A stretch of DNA of 48,304 nucleotides from Lachnospiraceae bacterium (GCA_016283755.1 JAEENO010000002.1:1-48304); one strand, 5' to 3'; counted from the first letter of the stretch, positions 15,779 to 25,093 are shown. The notes: generated by a model from the letters alone, not told the origin. A program made the numbers and translations.

Positions 15779-18130
15779 ATGATCGAGAAAATTTATCTTA
15801 ACGACAACTGGTCGTTCTACCCTGAGGGTGAGCAGGCGACTATGGTTCGTATTCCGCATACGGTTAAAGAGATACCGTTCCATTATTTCTCCGAGAAATT
15901 ATATCAGATGGTTTCCTTTTATGAGAGAGATATAGAGATTAAGGAAGAGTGGCTTGATAAGGCACTTGTTCTTGAAGTAGGTGCTGCAGCACATGACGCT
16001 GTGCTTTTTATCAATGATAAGGAAATATTGCAGCATCATACAGGATATACGGCATTTTCTGTAGATATTGCCCCATATGTTCATGCGGGTGCCAATAAGG
16101 TTAAGATTAAAGTAGACAGTCGCGAATCATTGAATGTCCCTCCTTTTGGTCTTGTAATAGATTATTTGACATATGGCGGAATCTACCGCGATGTTACGCT
16201 TACGGTTAAGGATAAGGCGCATTTTACGGATTCTTTCGTATATTCGATAAGACACGAGAACGGAACATATTCTTTATGCGTGGAAGATACATTGTCTGAA
16301 TCAGGTGTGGGTGGAACCGTTACGCATGCTTTAACCGGTCCTGACGGAGCTGACATTCCGCTTGTTGCTGACAGAGTAGAGATTCGAGAGAAGAATTTCG
16401 TAATGTATAAGCCGATTCTTCCGCTTGAGTGGTCAATAGATACACCGATTCTTTATACCGTTAAGTCGATTCTTAAGATTGACGGTGTATTAAGAGATGA
16501 GAACGAGGTTCGTTTCGGCTTTAGAGAAGCGGTATTCAAGAATGACGGATTCTATCTTAACGGCAAGAGAATTAAGATAAGAGGTCTTAACAGACATCAG
16601 TCATACGCATATGTAGGATATGCAATGCCGAAGAGCATGCAGGAATACGATGCTAAGATTTTGAAAGAAGAATTACATGTAAATGCGGTACGTACTTCGC
16701 ATTATCCACAGTCACATGATTTTATCAATAAATGCGATGAACTCGGACTTCTGGTATTTACGGAGTTCCCGGGCTGGCAGCATATAGGTGACGATGCTTG
16801 GAAAGATCAGGCACTTGTTAATGCCAAGGAGATGATTGAGCAGTACAGGAATCATCCTTCAATTATTCTCTGGGGTGTAAGAATTAACGAGTCTGTTGAT
16901 TGCGATGAATTGTATGAGAAGACCAATCTTCTTGCACATAAGCTTGATCCTTCAAGACAGACGGGCGGCGTAAGATGTGATAAGAAGATGCATCTTCTTG
17001 AGGATGTATATACATATAATGATTTCGTTCATAACGGAGAGACAGTCGGTGCGGAACCTAAGAAGAAAATTACGAGCGATATGAATAAGCCGTATCTTGT
17101 AACCGAGTATAACGGTCATATGTTCCCGACGAAAAGTTATGATACGGTAGCGCACAGAACTGAGCATGCACTTCGTCACGCAAGAGTTCTTGATGCGGTT
17201 GCAAGTCATGATGATATAACGGGCTCATTCGGATGGTGCATGTTTGATTATAATACACACAGAGATTTCGGTTCGGGTGATCATATCTGTCACCACGGTG
17301 TAATGGATATCTTCCGCAATCCTAAGCTTGCGGCATCCATATATGCAATGCAGCAGGATGCCGATCCGATACTTACGATAAGTTCCAATATGGATATCGG
17401 AGAAGAACCGGAGTCGATTCGCGGTGAGGTATACGCTTTTACTAACGCAGATTCGGTTAAGATGTATAAGGGAGATACATTCATAACAGAGTTTAGTGCA
17501 GACAGCACGAAGTTCGTTAATCTTCCTCATGGACCTATAGAAATCGACGATTATGTGGGCGTTCTTATGAAGGAAGAGGGATTTAGCCCTAAGGTGGAAG
17601 AGCAGGTTAAAAGCATTTTGAATGCTGCTGCAAAGTACGGCCTTACAAGAATGCCGAAGAAGTACTTAAGAGTAATTGCTAAGCTTATAGTTGTTAATCA
17701 TATGACCATGAAGCAGGCGGTTGACCTTTATGCCAAGTACATAGGTAACTGGGGAGATCGAGCGGCATCTTATAAGTTTGAAGCGATTAAGGATGGTAAA
17801 GTTGTTGCGACGGTTATTAAAGGTTCGGTATTTAAGCCTGTAATTAACGCCAAGGTTAGCCATAATGTGCTTCATGAAGAGCATACATATGATGTTGCGG
17901 CTGTTAGATTAACTTTTGAAGATGGACTGGGAAGCGTACTTCCTTTTGCCAACGATCCTGTTACCTTATCTGTTGAAGGCCCGCTTGAAATCATAGGACC
18001 TAAGACAATTACCTTAAACGGCGGTATGGGTGGAACATATCTTAAGACTATCGGTAAGACCGGTGAAGCAGTACTTACCGTAAGTTCGGAAGGACTTGAA
18101 CCTGTATCGGTTAAATTCAGTATAAAGTAG
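15779..18130 (+). CDS. Glycoside hydrolase family 2 protein (beta-galactosidase/beta-glucuronidase type)
   Basis: 783 aa, no signal peptide, so cytosolic. GH2 order: sugar-binding jelly roll (about 1-145), immunoglobulin-like domain (150-250), TIM barrel (about 255-520), and a C-terminal beta domain (about 680-783) like those appended to many Firmicute GH2 enzymes. The acid/base is Glu371 in 'NHPSIILWGVRINES' (usual motif WSLGNE; here RINE), and the nucleophile is Glu443 in 'YLVTEYNGH'. 'IRGLNRHQSY' is the typical barrel entry. Being co-transcribed with a GPH symporter and an alpha-galactosidase suggests imported galactosides as substrates, but beta-glucuronidase cannot be excluded. AAAGGAG-type ribosome site. 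Confidence 0.92.
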   Translation: MIEKIYLNDNWSFYPEGEQATMVRIPHTVKEIPFHYFSEKLYQMVSFYERDIEIKEEWLDKALVLEVGAAAHDAVLFINDKEILQHHTGYTAFSVDIAPYVHAGANKVKIKVDSRESLNVPPFGLVIDYLTYGGIYRDVTLTVKDKAHFTDSFVYSIRHENGTYSLCVEDTLSESGVGGTVTHALTGPDGADIPLVADRVEIREKNFVMYKPILPLEWSIDTPILYTVKSILKIDGVLRDENEVRFGFREAVFKNDGFYLNGKRIKIRGLNRHQSYAYVGYAMPKSMQEYDAKILKEELHVNAVRTSHYPQSHDFINKCDELGLLVFTEFPGWQHIGDDAWKDQALVNAKEMIEQYRNHPSIILWGVRINESVDCDELYEKTNLLAHKLDPSRQTGGVRCDKKMHLLEDVYTYNDFVHNGETVGAEPKKKITSDMNKPYLVTEYNGHMFPTKSYDTVAHRTEHALRHARVLDAVASHDDITGSFGWCMFDYNTHRDFGSGDHICHHGVMDIFRNPKLAASIYAMQQDADPILTISSNMDIGEEPESIRGEVYAFTNADSVKMYKGDTFITEFSADSTKFVNLPHGPIEIDDYVGVLMKEEGFSPKVEEQVKSILNAAAKYGLTRMPKKYLRVIAKLIVVNHMTMKQAVDLYAKYIGNWGDRAASYKFEAIKDGKVVATVIKGSVFKPVINAKVSHNVLHEEHTYDVAAVRLTFEDGLGSVLPFANDPVTLSVEGPLEIIGPKTITLNGGMGGTYLKTIGKTGEAVLTVSSEGLEPVSVKFSIK

Positions 18131-18162
18131 GACATTTAATATATAAAAAGGAGAACTAAAAA

Positions 18163-19578
18163 ATGAATGAAAAATTAGGAGTAAAAGGCAAGATAGGTTA
18201 TGGAATGGGAGCGGTCGGAAAAGACATGGCTTATATGCTTTCCGCATCATATGTTCTTTATTATTTCCAGGATGTTCTTGGAGTTAATGCTGTTGCAATG
18301 GGTATTATATTACTCGTTGCAAGAATTTTCGATGCTTTTAACGATCCGATCATGGGTGTTATCGTTGCCAAGACCAAGACAAAATGGGGCAAGTTCAGAC
18401 CATGGTTACTTATCGGTACATTAACCAACGCTGTTGTGCTCTTCTTAATGTTTGCATGTCCGCCAACCTTAGACGGTGCAGGTCTTACGGCTTATGCAGC
18501 AGTAACTTACATTTTGTGGGGTACAACATATACAATAATGGATATTCCTTACTGGTCAATGATTCCGGCAATTACCAAGGGCGGTAAGGAAAGAGAGAAC
18601 TTATCTACACTTGCAAGATCATGTGCAGGCGCAGGTTCAGCTATTATATCTGTTATTACCATGATTGCTGTTAATGCATTAGGTAAGATGTTCGGCGGTT
18701 CTACAGCGCGTGAGATTGAAATCGCAGGTTTTAAGTATTTCTCTCTTGCAGTAGCAATTATCTTCGTTGTATTTATTATCGTTACCTGTATTACCGTTAA
18801 GGAAGACTCAACGGTTAATATTCAGACAGCATCCGTTAAGGATATGTTCAAGGCACTTTTAAGCAACGATCAGGCAATGGCTGTTGTTATTACTATTGTA
18901 CTTATTAACTGTGCAATCTATACAACATCGAACCTTGTAATTTACTTTTTTAAGTATGACTTCGGCGGAACAGGCTGGTATAACAGCTACACGTTATTTA
19001 ATACATTCGGTGGTGCAGTATCAATCCTTGCAATGATGATTTTATTCCCGATTATAAGAAAGTTCTTAAACTGCATTAAGATCTTTTTCCTGGCACTTTT
19101 CATGGCAGTTGCGGGATATGCGGTTTTACTTGCGCTTGCGTTTATTAACATGACCAATGTATTTCTTCTTTTTATACCGGGATTCTTAATCTTCTCGGCT
19201 AACGGTATGTTAACGGTACTTACTACAATCTTCCTTGCAAATACGGTAGATTACGGTCAGGTTAAGAACAATAGACGTGACGAATCGGTTATCTTCTCAA
19301 TGCAGACTTTCGTAGTTAAGCTTGCATCAGGTGTTGCGGCATTTATCGCAGCAGTAGCACTTTCGGTACTTAACTTAAGCAACAAGGCAGTAACCGAAGC
19401 AGATCAGACATTTGATTTTTCGTCCGCAGTCGAGACAGGCACCAAGGTTGGTCTTAGAATGATTATGACAATCTTACCTGTAGTTCTTCTTGTTATAGCT
19501 GTATGCTACTTCAAGAATAAGTATAAGCTTACAGATGAGAAACTTGAGGAAATCAACAATCAGCTTAAGAATAACTAG
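18163..19578 (+). CDS. GPH-family sugar:cation symporter (MFS, MelB-like)
   Basis: 471 aa with about twelve membrane segments. The start 'KIGYGMGAVGKDMAYMLSASYVLYYFQDVLGV' and 'IFDAFNDPIMGVIVAKTKTKWGKFRPWLL' are the hallmark cation-site and loop 2-3 motifs of glycoside-pentoside-hexuronide:cation symporters. No IIA-like C-terminal regulatory domain is attached. It lies 32 nt after the GH2 gene and 29 nt before the alpha-galactosidase gene, so it is very probably the importer of the galactoside those enzymes cleave. Confidence 0.94.
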   Translation: MNEKLGVKGKIGYGMGAVGKDMAYMLSASYVLYYFQDVLGVNAVAMGIILLVARIFDAFNDPIMGVIVAKTKTKWGKFRPWLLIGTLTNAVVLFLMFACPPTLDGAGLTAYAAVTYILWGTTYTIMDIPYWSMIPAITKGGKERENLSTLARSCAGAGSAIISVITMIAVNALGKMFGGSTAREIEIAGFKYFSLAVAIIFVVFIIVTCITVKEDSTVNIQTASVKDMFKALLSNDQAMAVVITIVLINCAIYTTSNLVIYFFKYDFGGTGWYNSYTLFNTFGGAVSILAMMILFPIIRKFLNCIKIFFLALFMAVAGYAVLLALAFINMTNVFLLFIPGFLIFSANGMLTVLTTIFLANTVDYGQVKNNRRDESVIFSMQTFVVKLASGVAAFIAAVALSVLNLSNKAVTEADQTFDFSSAVETGTKVGLRMIMTILPVVLLVIAVCYFKNKYKLTDEKLEEINNQLKNN

Positions 19579-19607
19579 ATAAAAAGAGTATTACCGGAGG
19601 AATCCTT

Positions 19608-21941
19608 ATGATTAAGGTTACTGATAATATATTTACGCTTAGTACATGCGATACGACTTATGGCTTTGCGCTTTTAGAAAGCGGCCATCTTGAGCATCTG
19701 TACTATGGACCGAGGGTTGAGAATCTTACGATAGCGTCCAAGTCACAGCAAGAGCTTGCCAACGGCAATTCAATTCAGTATTCTGCCGAGTTTCCGACAT
19801 TATCGATGGAGGGAACCTGCTTCGAGTATTCGGGCGAGGGCAAGGGCGATATAAGAGAGCCGTTTATTGAACTTATCTATCCTGACGGTTCAAGAACAAC
19901 GGATTTTGTATTTGATTCGTACGATATTTTGGATAAAAAGGCTGAGCTTACGACACTTCCGTCTTCGTATGATGAGAATAATAAGGCTAAATCGCTTGTT
20001 ATTAATTTAAAGGACAAGAATCATGATGTTACCTTAAAACTTATCTATTCCGTATTTGAAGAATCAAACTGTATTACAAGAAGCAGTGTTCTTATTAACA
20101 ATATGGATGAGAAGATTCGTTTAACCCGCCTTATGAGTACGCAGGTTGACTTTAACGAAGGCGATTACACGATGCATACCTTCCGCGGTGCGTGGACCAG
20201 AGAGATGGAAAAGTACGAGACGGCAGTGTCCGGTGCGCGTATAGTTAATGCGTCGTTTGCGGGAACGTCATCCTCTCGTGCCAACGCTTTTATAATGTTA
20301 TCTCGTGGCGCAGTTTCGGAAGAATACGGCGAGGTATACGGATTTAATCTTATCTACAGTGGCAATCATTATGAATCCGTTGAAGATACAAGCTATCACA
20401 AGGTAAGATTACTTACCGGTATTAACCCGCAAGGGTTTGAGTTTGTGCTGGGTAAGGGTGAGGTATTCGAGAGCCCTGAGGCTGTAATGTCATATTCCGA
20501 CAAGGGATTTACAGCGTTAAGCCATAATATGCATGAATTCGTAGAGCAGAATATTGTCCGCGGAGAGTGGAAGAATGCGTGGCGTCCCCTATTAATCAAC
20601 AGTTGGGAAGCAGCATACTTTAAGTTTAATGAGAAGTCCTTATTGTCGCTTGCCAAGGCAGCAGCCAAGGTGGGGATAGAGCTTTTTGTACTTGATGACG
20701 GCTGGTTTGGCAAAAGAGATGACGATACATCATCGCTTGGCGACTGGTATGTCAATGAGAAGAAGCTTCCTCACGGCTTGGAGGGACTTATACATAAGAT
20801 TAACGGGCTTGGTATGAAGTTCGGTATCTGGGTTGAGCCTGAGATGGTTAATGTTAACTCTGACCTATATAGAGCTCATCCTGAGTATGTTCTTGAGATT
20901 AAGGGCCAGGAGCACTCCGAGGGAAGAACTCAGAGAATCTTGGATCTTACGAATCCTGAGGTTTGTGATTATGTAATAGACTCGATGTCTAAGATATTCT
21001 CAATCGAGGGAATTACATATGTTAAGTGGGATATGAACAGAATCTTCTCTGATGCTTTTTCACCGTATCTTGGTGCAGAACATGAAGGCGAAGTGTTCCA
21101 CCGCTATGTAATGGGCTTTTACCACATAATGGAAGTCTTGACGAAAAAGTTCCCTCATATATTGTTTGAGGGCTGCTCTGCCGGCGGCAACAGATTCGAT
21201 CTTGGAATACTTTGTTACTTCCCGCAGATATGGGCATCGGATGATACGGACGCATTGTACAGAGTCCGCGCCATGACGAATTACAGTTACGGCTATCCTA
21301 TGCGTACCTTATCTGCGCATGTATCAACCGTGCCGAACCATCAGACGCTTCGTATAACGCCGTTATCGACCAGATATAATGTGGCATCGTTCGGACCTTT
21401 CGGTTACGAGATGAATCTTTGCGACTTAAGTAAGGATGAGCTTGAGACGGTAAAAGCTCAGGTCGCTCAGTATAAGAAGTGGCGCGAGGTCTACTTTAAC
21501 GGTGACTTCTATCGCGGAAGATGTGACAATTTCCATGAGTGGACGGTTGTATCCAAGGATAAGAAGCGTGCAATAGGACTTGTTATGCAGGAACTGAACA
21601 TTGCGAATAACCCGAACCTTATATATAATGTAAAGGGACTTAAAAAGGATGCTACATATAAGTTCTATAATATTGAGGAGAAGATCAATATTCGTACGTT
21701 CGGAGATTTAATTAATACTGCATCACCTGTACATATCAAGAATGACTCTTTTATGCAGAGACTTCTTGCAAAATTTTATAAGATGCAGGGCGAGACGGAA
21801 GAATTCGTATTATCCGGCGAAGAGGCAATGCATAGCGGTATAAGACTTAAACAGGCCTTCGGAGGTGTCGGCTTTAACGAGAGAGTGAGACTCTTTACCG
21901 ATTTCTCGTCTAGGTTATACTACATGGAAGAACAGGAATAA
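19608..21941 (+). CDS. GH36 alpha-galactosidase
   Basis: 777 aa, typical of the long tetrameric GH36 enzymes (AgaA/RafA type). An N-terminal beta-supersandwich (about 1-330) is followed by the catalytic barrel with 'FVLDDGWFGKRDDD', 'GIWVEPEMVN', nucleophile Asp475 in 'YVKWDMNR', 'EGCSAGGNRFDLG' and acid/base Asp545 in 'IWASDDTDA'. All catalytic residues are intact. It releases alpha-1,6-linked galactose from melibiose- and raffinose-type oligosaccharides. With no secretion signal it works on sugars brought in by the neighbouring symporter. Confidence 0.96.
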   Translation: MIKVTDNIFTLSTCDTTYGFALLESGHLEHLYYGPRVENLTIASKSQQELANGNSIQYSAEFPTLSMEGTCFEYSGEGKGDIREPFIELIYPDGSRTTDFVFDSYDILDKKAELTTLPSSYDENNKAKSLVINLKDKNHDVTLKLIYSVFEESNCITRSSVLINNMDEKIRLTRLMSTQVDFNEGDYTMHTFRGAWTREMEKYETAVSGARIVNASFAGTSSSRANAFIMLSRGAVSEEYGEVYGFNLIYSGNHYESVEDTSYHKVRLLTGINPQGFEFVLGKGEVFESPEAVMSYSDKGFTALSHNMHEFVEQNIVRGEWKNAWRPLLINSWEAAYFKFNEKSLLSLAKAAAKVGIELFVLDDGWFGKRDDDTSSLGDWYVNEKKLPHGLEGLIHKINGLGMKFGIWVEPEMVNVNSDLYRAHPEYVLEIKGQEHSEGRTQRILDLTNPEVCDYVIDSMSKIFSIEGITYVKWDMNRIFSDAFSPYLGAEHEGEVFHRYVMGFYHIMEVLTKKFPHILFEGCSAGGNRFDLGILCYFPQIWASDDTDALYRVRAMTNYSYGYPMRTLSAHVSTVPNHQTLRITPLSTRYNVASFGPFGYEMNLCDLSKDELETVKAQVAQYKKWREVYFNGDFYRGRCDNFHEWTVVSKDKKRAIGLVMQELNIANNPNLIYNVKGLKKDATYKFYNIEEKINIRTFGDLINTASPVHIKNDSFMQRLLAKFYKMQGETEEFVLSGEEAMHSGIRLKQAFGGVGFNERVRLFTDFSSRLYYMEEQE

Positions 21942-21971
21942 GTGTAGTTTTAGGGTTTTTAGGAGTATATA

Positions 21972-23336
21972 ATGGGTACAAGTAAATTAAAAGCGAATCC
22001 TTTGGAGGGTAATATAATTAAGAATCTTGTTATATTTGCTCTTCCTGTAATGGGTGTTTCGCTTCTTCATATGTTATTTTCGAGCTTTGATACGATGGTA
22101 GTCGGCAAGTTCGGTCATCCGAACGCAATGTCGGCCATAGGAGCATCAGGTTCAATTATATGGTTACTTATAGGAAGTGTTATGGGATGCTCCGGCGGAG
22201 TGTCCATGGTGCTCGGTAATCTTTACGGACAGGGCGATAAGGGACGTATTAACAAGATGATTAATGCAATTCCTTTGTCTGTCGGATTTGTTTCGGTAGT
22301 TTTAGCTGCATTTGCAATCATTTTTGCAAAGCCTATTTTGGGAATCGTTAATTGTCCGGAAGAGATTCTTGACGGAGCTATGCTCTATTTTAGGGTTTAT
22401 TTTTGCGCAGTTCCTTTTATGACTACGTTTAGCTTTCTAACGGCTGCGGTTCAGGCTAAGGGAGATTCTTTTACGCCGTTTATTATGCAGGTAGTATCCC
22501 AGGCAATTAACTTAAGCCTTAACCTTTTATTCGTAATCGTATTTGATATGAATTTATTGGGTGTTGCGTTAGGTACTGTATTTGCGCAGGCAGCAGCATT
22601 CTTCATGATGGTTCTATATCTTGCTAAGAATAAGGAAGAACTTCATCTTAGACTTAGGGAGATGAGCTTTTTTAAGGGAACCGGGGAAATCTGGAAGAAA
22701 GGTATTCCGGCATCCTTGGAAGGTGTTGCGTTGAGTTTATCGACGGTATATATATCCGCGCTTATCAATAAGTATTCGCCTGATGTTATTGCGGGCAATA
22801 CTGTTGCGGATTCCATCGAAGGAATACTTATGGTAGCTTTCATGGGCTTTGAGAGCGGTGCGGTAGTATTTATATCACAGAATCTTGGCGCTAAGAACTT
22901 AAAGAGAGTACGTAAGTCATATGTTACAACAATGATATTTGTTGTCGGACTGTCTGAATTAATGGGTGCTGTAGTACTTCTGTTTGCAAAGCCGCTTGTA
23001 AGTTTATTTATTGATTCGACGATGGGCAATGCGGCGGTTATCGCAGAGGTTGCCGTTCATAAGCTTTTCTGTCTCACAATGCTCTACGGACTTTGCGGTA
23101 CGATGAATTCCATATTCGGATGTATAAGAGGCTTACAGGATGCCAAGACACCGCTTATTATTTCGATTATTGCATCGGTTATCTTCCGTACAGCTTGGGT
23201 TGCGATCGTACCTGCCATGACCGGTAAGATTGAATCCATATATATGGCATTCCCGCTTACCTGGTTTATAAGTACAGTGCTTGGAATGATAGCTTTTGAA
23301 TTCATATTTAAGAAAAGAAAAAAAGAATTGGAATAG
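21972..23336 (+). CDS. MATE family multidrug/cation antiporter
   Basis: 454 aa with about twelve membrane segments arranged as two MatE repeats; 'VIFALPVMGVSLLHMLFSSFDTMVVGKFG' opens the first and 'KKGIPASLEGVALSLSTVYISALIN' the second. These transporters export drugs or metabolites using sodium or proton gradients. It starts 30 nt after the alpha-galactosidase gene with no terminator in between, so it appears to ride on the sugar operon transcript. The substrate is unknown. Confidence 0.93.
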   Translation: MGTSKLKANPLEGNIIKNLVIFALPVMGVSLLHMLFSSFDTMVVGKFGHPNAMSAIGASGSIIWLLIGSVMGCSGGVSMVLGNLYGQGDKGRINKMINAIPLSVGFVSVVLAAFAIIFAKPILGIVNCPEEILDGAMLYFRVYFCAVPFMTTFSFLTAAVQAKGDSFTPFIMQVVSQAINLSLNLLFVIVFDMNLLGVALGTVFAQAAAFFMMVLYLAKNKEELHLRLREMSFFKGTGEIWKKGIPASLEGVALSLSTVYISALINKYSPDVIAGNTVADSIEGILMVAFMGFESGAVVFISQNLGAKNLKRVRKSYVTTMIFVVGLSELMGAVVLLFAKPLVSLFIDSTMGNAAVIAEVAVHKLFCLTMLYGLCGTMNSIFGCIRGLQDAKTPLIISIIASVIFRTAWVAIVPAMTGKIESIYMAFPLTWFISTVLGMIAFEFIFKKRKKELE

Positions 23337-23345
23337 ACTTAATAA

Positions 23346-23363
23346 TGAAAGCATAAGCTTTCA
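23346..23363 (+). other. Hairpin between MATE and PAS-CPBP genes
   Basis: TGAAAGC-ATAA-GCTTTCA followed by GGGGTTTTT. It resembles a weak terminator, but the ribosome site (AGGGG) of the next gene follows immediately, so it may modulate read-through or translation instead. Confidence 0.45.
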
Positions 23364-23375
23364 GGGGTTTTTAAT

Positions 23376-24416
23376 ATGGTTTCGCATGAAGAGATATTTT
23401 CGCCGAGAGAGGCCGGAAAAATCTTTGATAACATGAGCGACGGAGTAATACTTGTAGATGAAGATGCGTGTGTCGCATATTTTAACTCCGCTTCAAGAAA
23501 GATATTCTTTAAAGATGAAGAAGTTTTAAACAGAAGCTTTGAAGAAGCTTTTCTTTCCGATCCTTCAAATAAGGAGTTTAATAACTTCTTTTTTGAGATA
23601 ATGAAGCATAATAAAAATGAGAAGAAGACACTTGTCTTTTATCTTCCTAACGGTGAAAAGCTCCACCTTCTTGTAGAAGTCTCAATGAAGAATGACGGAA
23701 CATATCATGAAGAAGATGAATTTAAGGGCATGCTTATCATGGTTGAAGATGTAACGATTCACTACAGGCTTAAGACGGTTTCGCACGATTGTGCGCATAT
23801 ATTTGCATCACTTATAGTCGGAATATGCGTATATCTATCCGTATGGAGCTTGTGCAGGTTCTCGCTTGAGATTCCGCTAAAGGCTAAGCATTATACATAT
23901 ATGATAGAGGGAATCACACTTATTCTTTTCTTTGATATATGGCTATTTACGAGCTTTAAGATGGGCGATATCGGTCTTATGATCAATACGAAAAGGTGGA
24001 AGCGAAATGCCCTTGAGATTCTTATATTGGGAGCAATAGGATGCGGAGTGCTTTTACTTTTAAGATGCGGTCAGATATGGTTTAATATTCCAGGCAAATC
24101 TTATTTTATAGGAGGCTCATTCGGCGGCGCAAGAAGCTATCTTATAACTTCCTTCTTGCAGGAATTCCTTGCAAGAGGAGTAATACAGACCTCACTTAAA
24201 TATATGCTGCAGGTTAAGCATCAGAGGGGACTTACGATATTTACGACATCGCTTTTATTCATGATGATGCATCTTCCGTTTGGATTTTTCTTTATGCTTG
24301 GAGCTTTTGCCCTTTCGGTAGTCCTTGGATTCATATATGAAAGACAGCAGGATCTCTACGGATGTGCGCTTTTACACTGGGGTGTCGGATATCTTGCCAT
24401 GTGCCTATTCTATTAA
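23376..24416 (+). CDS. PAS domain fused to a CPBP-family (CAAX protease/bacteriocin-processing) membrane domain
   Basis: 346 aa. Residues 12-130 form a PAS fold ('IFDNMSDGVILVDEDACVAYFN', 'RSFEEAFLSDP', 'FKGMLIMVEDVT'). Six or so membrane segments follow (about 140-345). The CPBP/Abi motifs are recognisable: 'LQEFLARG' (262-268) for EExxxRG, FxxxH at 295-299 and His334 in 'LLHWGVGY'. The first Glu of the EE pair is Gln262, so catalysis may be altered or lost. CPBP proteins are intramembrane Glu proteases or immunity/scaffold proteins; a cytosolic PAS sensor in front is unusual. It lies 39 nt after the MATE gene. Confidence 0.82.
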   Translation: MVSHEEIFSPREAGKIFDNMSDGVILVDEDACVAYFNSASRKIFFKDEEVLNRSFEEAFLSDPSNKEFNNFFFEIMKHNKNEKKTLVFYLPNGEKLHLLVEVSMKNDGTYHEEDEFKGMLIMVEDVTIHYRLKTVSHDCAHIFASLIVGICVYLSVWSLCRFSLEIPLKAKHYTYMIEGITLILFFDIWLFTSFKMGDIGLMINTKRWKRNALEILILGAIGCGVLLLLRCGQIWFNIPGKSYFIGGSFGGARSYLITSFLQEFLARGVIQTSLKYMLQVKHQRGLTIFTTSLLFMMMHLPFGFFFMLGAFALSVVLGFIYERQQDLYGCALLHWGVGYLAMCLFY

Positions 24417-24451
24417 AATAGAGAGAGTTTATTAATAATGTGAATAAACTA

Positions 24452-24480
24452 TTGACAATTATGAACAAATGGGATATTAT
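24452..24480 (+). promoter_or_regulatory. Consensus promoter of a putative small RNA
   Basis: Perfect TTGACA (24452-24457), 17-bp spacer, TATTAT (24475-24480). A GTTTATT/AATAAAC inverted repeat (24427-24449) sits just upstream. No gene starts between this promoter and the terminator at 24534. Confidence 0.85.
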
Positions 24481-24486
24481 AAGAAT

Positions 24487-24565
24487 GTAAATGAAAAATT
24501 TACGTTTTTCCCTTTATATATCCTAGAAATAAGGAACTCGTCTTTAGACGGGTTCTTTATTTTTT
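24487..24565 (+). ncRNA. Putative ~80-nt small RNA
   Basis: Bounded by the consensus promoter (start predicted at about 24487) and a terminator, GAACTCGTC (24534-24542) - TTTA - GACGGGTTC (24547-24555) followed by TTTATTTTTT. The first bases form a hairpin, GTAAAT-GAAAA-ATTTAC (24487-24503), followed by a pyrimidine-rich single-stranded segment. The only reading frame is 11 codons at 24491 with no ribosome site. It could be an independent sRNA or the terminated leader of the GntR unit, but that unit has its own promoter further downstream. Confidence 0.65.
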
Positions 24566-24628
24566 ATCAAAGAAAATCCCCTGAAATCAAGACAAAACAA
24601 GGATTCTATAATTTTTAAGAAAAAGTAG

Positions 24629-24682
24629 TTGACATTGGGTGTGCATAATGGTATAAGTGTATTAAGGTGTTTAATACACTTA
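24629..24682 (+). promoter_or_regulatory. Promoter and operator of the GntR-ABC operon
   Basis: TTGACA (24629-24634), 17-bp spacer, TATAAG (24652-24657). A perfect 11-bp inverted repeat TAAGTGTATTA (24654-24664) / TAATACACTTA (24672-24682), 7-bp spacer, overlaps the -10 and the start site. Position and symmetry fit autorepression by the GntR protein encoded immediately downstream. Confidence 0.88.
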
Positions 24683-24706
24683 AGGCTTTAAGAAAGGAGT
24701 GATCAG

Positions 24707-25093
24707 ATGATATCTGTGAATTTAAGAGATACGCGTCCGATATATGAGCAGATTTATGATTCGTTGCGCGAGCAAATCGTAAAGAACATCATTAAGCCGG
24801 ACGAGAAACTCCCTTCGGTTCGAGAAATCGCCGCAGAGCTTTCTATTAATCCTAATACGATTCAGAGAGCATTCGGCCGACTTGAGCAGGAAGGATATGT
24901 ATACACAGTATCGGGACGAGGCACTTTTGCTGCGGCAATCAACCTTCTTAGCCATCCTCGAAGAGAGGAACTTTTTTCAAAGTTTGATCATAACGTAAAT
25001 GAATTACTTACTTACGGTGTGACAGGGGAGGAGCTTATGGAAAGAGTGCAACTTCTTTTGAAAGGAGGAAAAGGAAATGATTCGAACGAATGA
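24707..25093 (+). CDS. GntR family regulator, YtrA subfamily
   Basis: 128 aa. N-terminal winged helix ('PIYEQIYDSLREQIVKNIIKPDEKLPSVREIAAELSINPNTIQRAF..LEQEGYVYTVSGRGTF', here in two parts) followed by only about 50 residues, the short C-terminal dimerisation arm of the YtrA subfamily. Such regulators control the ABC transporter genes next to them. AGGAG lies 7 nt before the ATG. The gene overlaps the ATPase gene by 17 nt, and the perfect palindrome at its promoter is the expected operator. Confidence 0.93.
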   Translation: MISVNLRDTRPIYEQIYDSLREQIVKNIIKPDEKLPSVREIAAELSINPNTIQRAFGRLEQEGYVYTVSGRGTFAAAINLLSHPRREELFSKFDHNVNELLTYGVTGEELMERVQLLLKGGKGNDSNE

